Source of the DNA: JAWKUK01 sp964402175
GTDB taxonomy: Bacteria; Planctomycetota; UBA1135; GCA-002686595
Assembly (NCBI GenBank): GCA_964402175.1
Contig: CAYOBN010000007.1
Coordinates: 1 to 64,000, forward strand
Direction: 5' to 3'
DNA: 64,000 nucleotides
Positions 24,577 to 32,635 of the stretch are shown piece by piece; positions within the stretch are counted from its first letter, which is position 1, and every line of letters starts with the position of its first letter. The notes beneath the pieces were generated by a model. The model ran no database searches. It was not told where the DNA came from and was given only the letters and a program-made list of their open reading frames with translations. The position numbers and the translations under genes are program-made.

Positions 24577-24980
24577 GGGGCCGGCCACCTCCGGCGACAG
24601 TGCGGTCCCATCCAGGCGACTTGCGCCACCGACGGCGCGACCGCCCGTTCGGCTGCACGTACGGCCGTCGGATCGGCCGGTACGAGCGACGCAGCGTCGA
24701 CGCCCAGCGCCGTGGCTCCGTTCGGGACGACGCACCCTGGTCGCGCGGGATCGCGACGACATGGGCTCCCCGCGGCGGGAGCGCACCTCGGACGGGCGCA
24801 CTCGATCGCACCGTCGGGATGATGGCGCTGGGCCTGGCGCTCGGCGCCAAATTGACGGGTGATGAGCCGCTGGGTGTCACGCAGCGCGGCGGGCCGGGGT
24901 GGCCCAGAGACCGGGTTGCGCCGCTCGCGCGAGCGTGTTGGGATTCTGGACGTCCCAGCACCCGACAGAGGTCCTCCATC
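24577..24980. other. Divergent intergenic region, no gene seen
   Basis: About 400 nt between the divergent aspartase and choice-of-anchor genes. Overlapping frames here are low-complexity Arg/Pro/Ala shadows. No RNA gene, repeat or terminator was recognised; the plus-strand promoter of the next gene is presumably here, but no hexamer pair is convincing. Confidence 0.4.
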
Positions 24981-25928
24981 ATGCTGCGCGCTCTACTTCT
25001 GGCATCGCTCCTCGTTCCGGCTCTTCGAGCGGATGTCGTCATCTCGAACTTCGGCTCTGCGGTCGGTGTCGGCACAGCCTTCGGCGGCGGCGCCACGACC
25101 CAGTTCAAGGCCTTCGGCTTCCGGATGGGCGGCGACGCCTATCGCCTCGATGAAGTCGTCCTCTCGATGAACTTCACGGTCGCCGCGCCGATCCCGGTCG
25201 TCTCCATCTGGTCGGACGCAAACGGGCCCGCGACGCAGCTCTTCACCCTGACGAACCCCGCGGTTCTGTCTGGCAACCTCGACTACACGTTCACCGCGGC
25301 GAGCGCGTTCACGCTCGAGGCCGATACGACCTACTGGCTGCACGTGGTCTCCAACCCGACGAACGGCCCGGCGTTCACGTGGCAGGGCACGTCGCCGTCG
25401 GCAGACCCGACCGGCATCGCGACCTCCCTCGGCTTCAACTTCAATGGCAACAGCTCCTTGACGCGCAATCGCTTGGAGGTCCGCGGCACCCGCACCGGCA
25501 TCGGCACGCCTTACTGCACGCCAGCGATCGCCAATTCGACCGGTGCGAGCGCGACCATCTCGGCGACGGGCTCAGCCGTCGCTGCGGCGAACCAGGTCAC
25601 TCTGACCGCCGCGCAGCTCCCGAACAATTCCTTCGGCTTCTTCCTGACGAGCCGCACACAGGGCGCGGTGAACCAACCAGGCGGCTCGCAAGGAGTCCTG
25701 TGCCTCGGCGGAGCGATCGGCCGCTACGTCGGTCCGGGTCAGATCAAGAACTCGGGTACGAGCGGCTCGTTTGCGCTCGCGATCAACTTGTTGAGCACCC
25801 CGACGCCGACCGGACCTGTCGCGGTCGTAGCGGGCGAGACCTGGCGCTTCCAGGCGTGGTACCGCGATGCCGTCGGCGGGAATGCGACGTCGAACTTCAC
25901 CGATGGCGTCGCTTTGACGTTTCAGTGA
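24981..25928 (+). CDS. Secreted choice-of-anchor R-type protein with repeated C-terminal module
   Basis: 315 residues from the ATG at 24981. Signal peptide MLRALLLASLLVPALRA. Residues ~20-170 form a beta-sandwich of the choice-of-anchor R type: VVISNFGS, FKAFGFRMGGDAYRLDEVVLSM, PVVSIWSDANGPATQLFTL and FTLEADTTYWLHV. The last ~140 residues are the shared module (YCTPAIANSTG, GGSQGVLCLGGAIGRYVG, FQAWYRDAVGG, TSNFTDGVAL). No catalytic motif is seen; probably a surface or extracellular protein. A 10-bp hairpin lies 67 nt after the stop. Confidence 0.85.
   Translation: MLRALLLASLLVPALRADVVISNFGSAVGVGTAFGGGATTQFKAFGFRMGGDAYRLDEVVLSMNFTVAAPIPVVSIWSDANGPATQLFTLTNPAVLSGNLDYTFTAASAFTLEADTTYWLHVVSNPTNGPAFTWQGTSPSADPTGIATSLGFNFNGNSSLTRNRLEVRGTRTGIGTPYCTPAIANSTGASATISATGSAVAAANQVTLTAAQLPNNSFGFFLTSRTQGAVNQPGGSQGVLCLGGAIGRYVGPGQIKNSGTSGSFALAINLLSTPTPTGPVAVVAGETWRFQAWYRDAVGGNATSNFTDGVALTFQ
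25503..25928 (+). repeat. C-terminal module, copy 2
   Basis: Homologous to copies at 19290-19715, 32106-32531 and 59745-60170. Closest to copy 3, sharing RYVGPGQIKNSGT/RFVGPGQIKNSGT and WYRDAVGG. Confidence 0.85.
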
Positions 25929-25994
25929 TTCGAGCGGCGGTGTGGCGCCGAAGAGTCGCCGTCGGTCGAGGCTCGAACGAGCGCGCTGATGAGA

Positions 25995-26028
25995 CGTCAG
26001 CGACCCCCCTCGCGAGGTGTCGCTGACG
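25995..26028 (+). terminator. Hairpin after the choice-of-anchor gene
   Basis: A perfect 10-bp stem (25995-26004 with 26019-26028, CGTCAGCGAC/GTCGCTGACG) around a 14-nt loop that itself contains CCTCGCGAGG. No T tract follows, so it may be a Rho-assisted or mRNA-end hairpin rather than a classic intrinsic terminator. Confidence 0.5.
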
Positions 26029-26160
26029 ACCGCAGCGGACAGGGGATCCCCTGAACGCCTATCGGATTTCTTCCCATCCATCCTCTCGCTCGTCTGTCCG
26101 CGAAGCGAGTGGTTCGGAGGCTCCAAGTGTGCGCCCGTCCAGGGCTGACAGCACCGGCGC

Positions 26161-26264
26161 ACGAGTGTCCCGATTCAGAAGTTCACGTCCGAATTCGCGG
26201 CGCCTTGCCAAGCACACGCAATCGACGCGACTTCAGACGCGAACTTCTGACTCAGGACACTAGT
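26161..26264. repeat. Long imperfect inverted repeat overlapping the porin stop
   Basis: Two 24-nt arms (26161-26184 and 26241-26264) pair with only three mismatches, around a 56-nt centre. The right arm overlaps the stop codon of the minus-strand porin (26260-26262). It could be a 3'-end RNA structure or a small palindromic (MITE-like) element; no flanking target duplication was identified. No T tract follows on the minus strand. Confidence 0.6.
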
Positions 26265-27354
26265 TGAGGCGCTTGCCGAAACCGACGGTCAGACCCAGTT
26301 GCAGCAGCACGCCGTCGCGGTCGCCTTCGTCGAACTGCGATGCATTGAACTGGAGCTTCGCGTTGTGCCCGGCGATGTAGTAGTTGACGCCCGCTCCGAT
26401 GAGCGTGGCGTCGGCCTGGTTACCGAGGTCCTGGAAACGCAGCGCGAACTCGAGGTCGGAGTCGAGGCGATACCCCGCCGTCGCCGAGTACGCCGTCGCG
26501 TCTTCGCCGAGGTTGCCGACGGCCATGCCCGCCAGTTGCTCGTCCATGTCGAGCACCTCGGCATGGAGGCTGAAAGCACCCAGAGTGGCGTAGGTGTCGA
26601 AGGCCACAGCGGAGCCGAAGTCATCGCCGCCGATCTGACTGCCGTCGTTGAAGTAACCGAGGCCGAAGGTGGCGTTGAAGCCGTCGGGGCTGCCGTAAGC
26701 GCCTTCGCGGAACGCAGCGCCGACGCCTACCTTGTATTCAGCGCGCGCGACCACGCCGTAGGCATCGATGATGCCATCGGCGCCGTTCTGAATGGCGAGC
26801 TTCGCGTGGAATCGATCGTCGTCGTAGGTGATCGCGGCACCAGGCTGGTACGCGCCCTCCATCGAGAAGAGCTGACCGATGCGCGTGCGGTCGATCATCA
26901 TCAGCGCGTTGTAGTCGACGTTGGCGCTCGCGACGAGCGGGCACTTGTACTTGCCCGCGTACACATGCCAACCGTCAGCGAAGTTCGCGCGGACCCACGC
27001 GTCGCGGACCTCGGGGGCGTCGACGTCGCCCGGGGTCGAAGGCGGGAAGCCGAACGAGTCGGCCGCCTTGGCCATGACGCGCACGTCGAAGATCCCCGAG
27101 CGCGCGGTGAACCAGAGCTGGGCGTCCTGGAAGCGGAAGGCGCTCAAGCGCTCGCCGCTGGCCTCGTAGACCTCGTCGCCGGAGTGGTCGAAGCTCGCGC
27201 GCAGGAGTCCGCCGACTGCGACTTCGTCGATGGGCAAGGGCGACCCCGGGGACAGGACGCCCTCCGGTGCGGTGGGCGGCGCTTGCGCGCTCGTCAACGC
27301 GGTGAGCGACAGCGCAGCGGACGTGAACCAGGTCGTGGATCGGGCAGACAGCAT
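26260..27354 (-). CDS. Phosphate-selective porin O/P-type outer-membrane protein (second copy)
   Basis: 364 residues from the ATG at 27354. Signal peptide MLSARSTTWFTSAALSLTALTSAQA. The mature sequence has an N-terminal strand (VGGLLRASFDHSG), paired amphipathic strands (AQLWFTARSGIFDVRVMAKA, WHVYAGKYKCPL) and a C-terminal strand ending GLTVGFGKRLN. It is a paralogue of the porin at 1147-2223: both share the FRFQD/VRFQD and VNYYxAGH elements and overall length, but they are clearly diverged. Unlike the first copy it does not end in Phe but in Asn, after a short basic tail. A long inverted repeat sits at its stop codon. Confidence 0.82.
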   Translation of the reverse strand: MLSARSTTWFTSAALSLTALTSAQAPPTAPEGVLSPGSPLPIDEVAVGGLLRASFDHSGDEVYEASGERLSAFRFQDAQLWFTARSGIFDVRVMAKAADSFGFPPSTPGDVDAPEVRDAWVRANFADGWHVYAGKYKCPLVASANVDYNALMMIDRTRIGQLFSMEGAYQPGAAITYDDDRFHAKLAIQNGADGIIDAYGVVARAEYKVGVGAAFREGAYGSPDGFNATFGLGYFNDGSQIGGDDFGSAVAFDTYATLGAFSLHAEVLDMDEQLAGMAVGNLGEDATAYSATAGYRLDSDLEFALRFQDLGNQADATLIGAGVNYYIAGHNAKLQFNASQFDEGDRDGVLLQLGLTVGFGKRLN

Positions 27355-27647
27355 CGGAGGTGGGGCAAACGGGGGTGGTCGGCCACAACGTGTGGACACC
27401 GGAGGACGCAGGGGACGATCCGGCTGACCGCGGGTACGGACCCGCTTGCAAAGACGAGGCCAGCCGGGGCGGACAACGCCTCGAATGCGTGTACGCCGAG
27501 CTGAGGCGGGCACTTACAGCGCTTCGACCGCGGCGCCCCAGGGCGTCGGGGGCTTGGAATCCATGGGAGTCGAGCGAATCCCTACGGAGCCTGCTGCCGC
27601 CTCGCTGCGCGGGTGGAAGGGGCTCGATTCGACCGAGACAGGTCCCG

Positions 27648-28497
27648 TCACCGGGCCCGCAGTGCGACGACGATCGTGTCCCGCGCCCCGGGAGCGAGCG
27701 TCCAAGCATGGTTGCCGCGGCCGATGCCGGGCGCAGCCGCATGCACACGGCGCGCACCAGCCCGCGCGCAGGGGAAGACGCAGAGGCCGTTCCAATCGCT
27801 CTTCCCGGAGAGCCCGTCATCCGTCGTGACGTCGGCCTCTGGCACGGGCGAGCCGCTGGCATCGACGACCTGGACCTCGATCGCTCCGGTGGGTGGCGCG
27901 ACGAGGGTGAGCGCGGCCGTCAGCTGGCCCTCGGGCGAGACCAGCGTGCCGCCGGGCCAAGGATCCGACGGAGCTCCGAGGCCGAGCGGGACGGAAGCGC
28001 CGGGCACGAGCCGCAGCTCGGCGACGCCTCGATCGTCTGCGGTCCAGACCGAGTCGAGCTGGTCCGCGGCGCGGAACCAGCCCGGCGCAAACGGGACGGG
28101 GGCGCCTCGGTCGTCCACGACGGACACCCGGAGGTCGAGCGCCTGCCGCCCCCGCGGGTCCGCNNNNNNNNNNNNNNNNNNNNNNNNNNNNNNNNNNNNN
28201 NNNNNNNNNNNNNNNNNNNNNNNNNNNNNNNNNNNNNNNNNNNNNNNNNNNNNNNNNNNNNNNCGCAGGGGCGGGAGGCGCGGGACTGGGCTCCTCCGGA
28301 GCGGCGGCCCGCGCGGGCCCCAGGAGCTCCGTAGGTTCAGAGGCCGGCGGCAGACTCCCCGCGACCGCCGCGGGCTCGAGGCCGCCCAGGGGGACCCGAG
28401 CGGGCTCGGCCCGAGCGCCGAGCCACACCCAGAGGAGCAGGCCTCCGAGGGCGCCGACCAGGGCGCCGCTGGCGTAGGGGTGGATTCGGGGGCGCAT
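27648..28497 (-). CDS. Membrane-anchored protein with carboxypeptidase-regulatory-like domain, interrupted by assembly gap
   Basis: The N-terminal part (ATG at 28497) reads MRPRIHPYASGALVGALGG, then a membrane helix (LVGALGGLLLWVWLGA) and a Pro/Ala/Glu-rich linker running into 100 Ns (28164-28263). After the gap the same strand reads LDLRVSVVDDRGAPVPFAPG and later IEVQVVDASGSPVPEADVTTDD, two beta-sandwich repeats of the carboxypeptidase-regulatory-like type, ending VALRAR at 27648. The two sides are in different frames only because the gap length is arbitrary, so I treat them as one gene. It is probably a periplasmic/surface-facing adhesion-like or structural protein. No catalytic motif is visible. 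Confidence 0.65.
28164..28263. other. Assembly gap (100 N)
   Basis: Run of exactly 100 N inside the membrane-anchored gene; a scaffolding placeholder whose true length is unknown. Confidence 0.98.
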
Positions 28498-28573
28498 GGA
28501 ATCTACGACCGCAAGCTATGCCGTCATAGTATCCGATAGAGGTCAACGGCGCGATCGCCGCTCGCCGGTGCTG

Positions 28574-28602
28574 GGTGTCACCCCTTCTACGGGGCTGACA
28601 CC
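28574..28602. repeat. REP-like hairpin
   Basis: GGTGTCA-CCCC (28574-28584), loop TTCTAC, GGGG-C-TGACACC (28591-28602): an 11-bp stem with one bulged base in the intergenic region between divergent genes. It has the size and GGTGTCA/TGACACC ends of a REP-type palindrome; no T tract follows, so it is not an obvious terminator. Confidence 0.5.
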
Positions 28603-28727
28603 AGGACCCGCGGCGCGCAGCGTACCAACCTGATCACGCCGCGCGCCTGCGGCACGGATGTTGCATAGAGTGCTCGAGCTCGCGCTCCGAAAACCGACCG
28701 TCCCCCGAGTCACGCTCGACCGCCGAC

Positions 28728-30092
28728 ATGTTCCCCGTTCTGCGACCCACAATCCTCCACGTTCCTACGCGGGCAGCGCTCGCCGCCTTCGCGCTCTGCA
28801 TCGTCGCCAGTTGCGACGGGACTGCGGGCGACGATCCGCCGGCGCCGGTGCCGCCGAGCGTGGCCCAGACGAGCTCCGTCGTACTCCAGGACTGGCTCGC
28901 AGAGCTCTACGACACGATCCGCGCCGAGGCGCTCTCGCCGCCCGTCGCGAGCCGGGTCATCGGCTACGTCGGCGTCGCGGTGTACGAGACGCTGGTCCCG
29001 GGTATGCCGAGCTACAGCTCGCTCGGTCGGCAACTGAACGACCTCGGCGACTTGCCGGCGGCACCTAGCGGTGAAGTGAACTGGTCGCTCGCGGTGAACG
29101 CAGCGGTCGCAGATGTGTTGGTCGGTTTGCTCCCGAGCGCGTCGCTGCCGACCCTGTCCGCCATCGCCGCGCGCGAGAGCGCGATCACGACGAGTCTCGG
29201 CGACGGAGTCAGCGCCGCAGTGCGCACCCGCTCCGAAGGCCACGGAGTCGCGATCGCAGCGGCGATCCTGGATTGGGCGAGCCGCGATGAGTTCACGCTC
29301 TGGAACAACTGCGCCTACGTTCCGCCCAACGACCCAGGCGCTTGGGTGCCGACCCCTCCAGCGTTCGCGAATCCGCTGCAGCCCTGCTGGGGCAACCTGC
29401 GTCCGTTTGCGCTGCTGTACGCTGCGGAGTGCACCCCGCTGTCCTTCCCACCGTTCTCGCTCAACGCTGGCTCAGCCTTCGCGCTGGAAGCGCTCGAGGT
29501 CTACGACACGGTCAACGCGCTGACCCCCGAGCAGCTCGCGATCGCGCTCTTCTGGGCCGACAATCCGGGCCAAACGGGCACGCCGCCTGGGCACTGGGTC
29601 TCGATCCTCCGGCAGGTGTGCGCCGCGGAGTCCATCGATCTCGAGCTCTCCACGGAGGCCTTCGCGAAGCTCGGCATCGCGCTGGCGGACGCGTTCATCT
29701 CCTGCTGGGAGATCAAGTACGCGTACAACCTGCTGCGGCCCATCACCTACATCCGCGACCCCGCGGGTCCGATCCAGGACGCGGCTTGGGATGTCGCTCC
29801 GGGTGTGGTGACCCCGCCCTTCCCCGAGTTCACATCGGGTCACTCCGTGCAATCAGGGGCCGCGGCCGTGGTGCTGCGCGATGTCCTCGGGAGCTTTCCT
29901 TTCGTGGACGACACTCACGCCGGTGTGCACCCCGCGCGCAGCTTCCAATCCTTCGATGAGGCGGCCGAAGAGGCGGCGATCTCGCGCATCTATGGCGGGA
30001 TCCACTTCCGCTCCGCTTGCGACTACGGGGTCGATCAGGGGCGCTGCATCGGCGCCATCGTCACGCGAGAGCTGCGGTTCCGGAACCAGTGA
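28728..30092 (+). CDS. Vanadium-dependent haloperoxidase-type lipoprotein (PAP2 superfamily)
   Basis: 454 residues. The N-terminus is a lipoprotein signal ending ALCIVASC, so it should be membrane-tethered outside the cytoplasm. The vanadate/phosphate pocket motifs of the family are present in order: KYAYNLLRP (Lys and Arg), FTSGHS (Ser, Gly and acid-base His) and SRIYGGIHFR (Arg and vanadate-ligand His). Extra helices before the pocket make it the vanadium-haloperoxidase branch rather than a small PAP2 phosphatase. It could oxidise halides with H2O2 or act as an acid-phosphatase-like enzyme; sequence cannot decide. It converges on a sigma-54 activator, whose stop is 33 nt away. Confidence 0.87.
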   Translation: MFPVLRPTILHVPTRAALAAFALCIVASCDGTAGDDPPAPVPPSVAQTSSVVLQDWLAELYDTIRAEALSPPVASRVIGYVGVAVYETLVPGMPSYSSLGRQLNDLGDLPAAPSGEVNWSLAVNAAVADVLVGLLPSASLPTLSAIAARESAITTSLGDGVSAAVRTRSEGHGVAIAAAILDWASRDEFTLWNNCAYVPPNDPGAWVPTPPAFANPLQPCWGNLRPFALLYAAECTPLSFPPFSLNAGSAFALEALEVYDTVNALTPEQLAIALFWADNPGQTGTPPGHWVSILRQVCAAESIDLELSTEAFAKLGIALADAFISCWEIKYAYNLLRPITYIRDPAGPIQDAAWDVAPGVVTPPFPEFTSGHSVQSGAAAVVLRDVLGSFPFVDDTHAGVHPARSFQSFDEAAEEAAISRIYGGIHFRSACDYGVDQGRCIGAIVTRELRFRNQ

Positions 30093-30125
30093 TCGCTGGC
30101 GCGAGGCGCTCGACGCGCGGCGACC

Positions 30126-31136
30126 TCAGCAGGAGACGCCGTGCCGACGGAGGTAGTAGCCGAGATTCCTCGAATCCACGCCGAGGAGCTCGGCTGCGCC
30201 CTTCTTGCGCCCCCCACTGCGAGCGAGCGCTTCTTGGATCAACTGGCGCCCGAGCGCGTCCAAGTTCTGCTTCAGGGTCAAGTCCGCGCCGAGCTCGGTA
30301 CGCTCAGCTCGCACCTGACGCTGCGCGCCGATCAAGCCGGGGAGCAGCGCGCGCAGCTCCATCGGTCCAGCGGCGAGGATCGTGGCGCGCTCGACCAGGT
30401 TCCTGAGCTCGCGCACGTTGCCTGGCCAGTCGTGTGCGCGGAGGTGACCAGAGAGCTCGGGCTCGGCGAAGTGCTCCGAGCGCAGGGAGTGTCCGCCGAT
30501 GCGCTCGAGGATCGACTGCACGAGCTCGGGCAGGTCGTCGAGTCGCTCCCGCAGCGCGGGCATCTCGATCGGGAAGACGGCGATGCGGTAGTACAGGTCG
30601 GCGCGGAACGTCCCGGCCGCCACACTTGCGCGCAGGTCTGCGTTCGTCGAGGCGACGATGCGGACATCAGCGCGCCGCTGCGTCGAAGAGCCGACCGGTT
30701 GGTACTCACCCGAATCGAGCACCCGGAGCAGCTTCGCCTGCATCGCGGGCTGCAACGTCCCGAGCTCATCGAGCACCAGGGTGCCCCCGCGCGCGTCTTC
30801 GAACCGGCCGGAGCGATCTTCGTGGGCGCCAGTGAAAGCGCCCCGCCGATGCCCGAAGAGCTCGCTCTCGAACAGCTCCGTCGGGATGGCTGCGCAGTTG
30901 AGGCTGACGAACGGCCCGGCCGCGCGCTCGCTCGCGAGGTGCACGGCCCGGGCGGCGAGCTCCTTGCCCGTGCCGCTCTCACCCGTGATCAGGACGGTCG
31001 TGTCCCGCCGAGCGACCCGCTCGATCGCCTCACGCACGCGCTCCATGGGCGGCGAACTCCCGACCAGTGAGCGCGTCCGGGGTGACGCCTCCGTTGCGGG
31101 CAAACTTGGCACCGCCGTCGCTGCATATCGCCTCAT
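30126..31136 (-). CDS. Sigma-54-dependent AAA+ transcriptional activator without sensor domain
   Basis: 336 residues. After ~25 variable residues comes the sigma-54-interaction AAA+ domain: Walker A GESGTGKE, the sigma-54-contacting loop GAFTGAH, Walker B GTLVLDELG and FRADLYYRIAVFPIEMPALRER. The C-terminus is a Fis-type helix-turn-helix (ALARSGGRKKGAAELLGVDSRNLGYYL). There is no receiver, GAF or PAS domain, so it resembles PspF-like activators controlled by a separate partner. It activates sigma-54 promoters by ATP-driven open complex formation. Its targets are unknown; I found no convincing TGGCAC-N5-TTGC site nearby. A TATAAG hexamer lies 8 nt before the ATG. Confidence 0.92.
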   Translation of the reverse strand: MRRYAATAVPSLPATEASPRTRSLVGSSPPMERVREAIERVARRDTTVLITGESGTGKELAARAVHLASERAAGPFVSLNCAAIPTELFESELFGHRRGAFTGAHEDRSGRFEDARGGTLVLDELGTLQPAMQAKLLRVLDSGEYQPVGSSTQRRADVRIVASTNADLRASVAAGTFRADLYYRIAVFPIEMPALRERLDDLPELVQSILERIGGHSLRSEHFAEPELSGHLRAHDWPGNVRELRNLVERATILAAGPMELRALLPGLIGAQRQVRAERTELGADLTLKQNLDALGRQLIQEALARSGGRKKGAAELLGVDSRNLGYYLRRHGVSC

Positions 31137-31144
31137 AGTCTCGG

Positions 31145-31154
31145 CTTATAATAG
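31145..31154. promoter_or_regulatory. AT-rich element with -10-like hexamers on both strands
   Basis: CTTATAATAG reads TATAAT on the plus strand (31147-31152) and TATAAG on the minus strand (31145-31150), the latter 8 nt before the activator ATG at 31136. It stands out in a GC-rich region between divergent genes and could serve both. No clear -35 for the plus direction. Confidence 0.45.
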
Positions 31155-31412
31155 GGTCAGCCGAAGTCCAGCCCCCCTCGCCCTGTTCCGCAGCGCCTGG
31201 CCCAATCCGTGCCAGCCCCCCCCACCGGGGGCCCTGCGCGACCGCTCGGAGGGTTCGCTGGAGCCCCCATCGGCCAGGGCTTCGACCGCGGCGCGGTCGC
31301 CGTGTGCGCTCCGCGGTCGACGAGCGAGCCACGATGCGATCGCGCGACTGTGGTAGGTTCGCTCGCGTCCGCTCTGGACCTGTCCACCTTGCCCCCCTGC
31401 TTCAGCTTCACC

Positions 31413-32531
31413 GTGCAGCTCCCTGCCTTCTTCTGCGCCGCGCTCCTCGCCGGCGTCGCCAGCGCGCAAGCGCCGGAGATCATCCGCTACACCTTCGACG
31501 CCGGTAACGCTGACAACTCCGCGTCGCCGGGCGTGGGCAACGGGGTCCCCAACGGAGGCGTCGGGTTCGGCCCCGTGGGCCTCTGCACCGGCGCTGGCGG
31601 CGGCGGCGCCACTGCGCTCTCTGCGCCGTTGATCGACACAGGTTGGCTGATGAACCTCGGCAACTCCGACTGGACCGTCGGCATGTGGCTCGACCTGCGC
31701 ACCGGCGGGAACAACTTCCAGTACATCTGGGGCGCGCCGCCTTCGGGCAACTTCCGTGCGTTCCTCGGCACCGGCAACGCGGTGCTGCTGGGCGGACCGA
31801 GCCCGCTCGGGACCATCTCGATCCCGGGCTCGGCGACGACCGCAGCGCCGCACCACGTCGTCTTCTGTTACGACTCCGCGGCGGGTGAGGTGCGCGGGTA
31901 CCTCAACGGTGTCCTGTCGGTCACGCGTGTCCTGACCAGCCCGCTCAATCTGACGTCGACGGAGCCCTTCAAGGTGATGGGGCACATCACGAGCCCCATG
32001 ATCGCCGGCAATACGATCGACGACTTCCGCTTCTACTCGCGCTGCATCACCCCGGCCGAGATCGATGCGTGGGCGAACACCTGCGAAGGCGGCGGCGTCA
32101 ACGTGGGCACGACCTACTGCAGTCCGGCCGTCGCGAACTCGACCGGGCAACCGGCGACGCTGCGCGGGACCGGCTCCGACGTGGTCGCGAGCAACTCCTT
32201 GGGCCTCTCGGTGCAGCAGCTCCCGCTCAACGCTTGGGGGTACTTCCTCGCGAGCCAAACGCAGGGCACCGTCAATCAACCCGGCGGGAGCCAGGGCGTG
32301 CTGTGCCTCTCGGGTTCCGTCGGTCGCTTCGTCGGTCCCGGCCAGATCAAGAACTCCGGCACCGCGGGCGCGTTCGCGCTCGGTGTCGACAACACCGTAC
32401 TGCCCACACCCGTCGGGCCGGTGGCAGCCTCTGTCGGTCAGACGTGGAACTTCCAGGCGTGGTACCGCGACGCGGTCGGCGGCGTGACGACGTCGAACTT
32501 CACCGACGGACTCTCGGTGACGTGGCGCTGA
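31413..32531 (+). CDS. Secreted LamG-like protein with repeated C-terminal module
   Basis: 372 residues from the GTG at 31413, chosen because it begins a clean signal peptide (VQLPAFFCAALLAGVASAQA); the frame is open further upstream but Pro/Gly/Arg-rich. Residues ~22-225 resemble a concanavalin A/LamG-type jelly roll: IIRYTFDAGNADNSASPGVG, WTVGMWLDLRTGG, VVFCYDSAAGEVRGYLNGVL and IDDFRFYSRCITPAEIDAW, the last being the usual LamG end. The final ~140 residues are the shared module (YCSPAVANSTG, GGSQGVLCLSGSVGRFVG, FQAWYRDAVGG, TSNFTDGLSV). Likely extracellular carbohydrate- or surface-binding protein. A 10-bp hairpin follows the stop. Confidence 0.85.
   Translation: MQLPAFFCAALLAGVASAQAPEIIRYTFDAGNADNSASPGVGNGVPNGGVGFGPVGLCTGAGGGGATALSAPLIDTGWLMNLGNSDWTVGMWLDLRTGGNNFQYIWGAPPSGNFRAFLGTGNAVLLGGPSPLGTISIPGSATTAAPHHVVFCYDSAAGEVRGYLNGVLSVTRVLTSPLNLTSTEPFKVMGHITSPMIAGNTIDDFRFYSRCITPAEIDAWANTCEGGGVNVGTTYCSPAVANSTGQPATLRGTGSDVVASNSLGLSVQQLPLNAWGYFLASQTQGTVNQPGGSQGVLCLSGSVGRFVGPGQIKNSGTAGAFALGVDNTVLPTPVGPVAASVGQTWNFQAWYRDAVGGVTTSNFTDGLSVTWR
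32106..32531 (+). repeat. C-terminal module, copy 3
   Basis: Homologous to copies at 19290-19715, 25503-25928 and 59745-60170; almost the same length (about 142 codons) as copy 2. Confidence 0.85.
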
Positions 32532-32595
32532 GCGGGCCTGGGCCCGACGCTTGGCTCCGGCTCCTCGGCGGACGAGAGAGCCGGACCTGGTCCGA

Positions 32596-32621
32596 GCGGG
32601 CGCGGTGTGTGCCGCGCCCGC
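32596..32621. terminator. Bidirectional hairpin between convergent genes
   Basis: Perfect 10-bp GC stem (32596-32605 with 32612-32621) and a TGTGTG loop, midway between the stops of the LamG-like gene (plus) and deoA (minus). There is no T tract on either side, but position and symmetry fit a shared transcription end. Confidence 0.55.
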
Positions 32622-32635
32622 AACGCGCTCGGGGC

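Noticed and set aside
31100..31130. Possible sigma-54 -24/-12 promoter (TGGCAC...TGCA)
   Set aside because: Spacing between the two elements is too long for the consensus.
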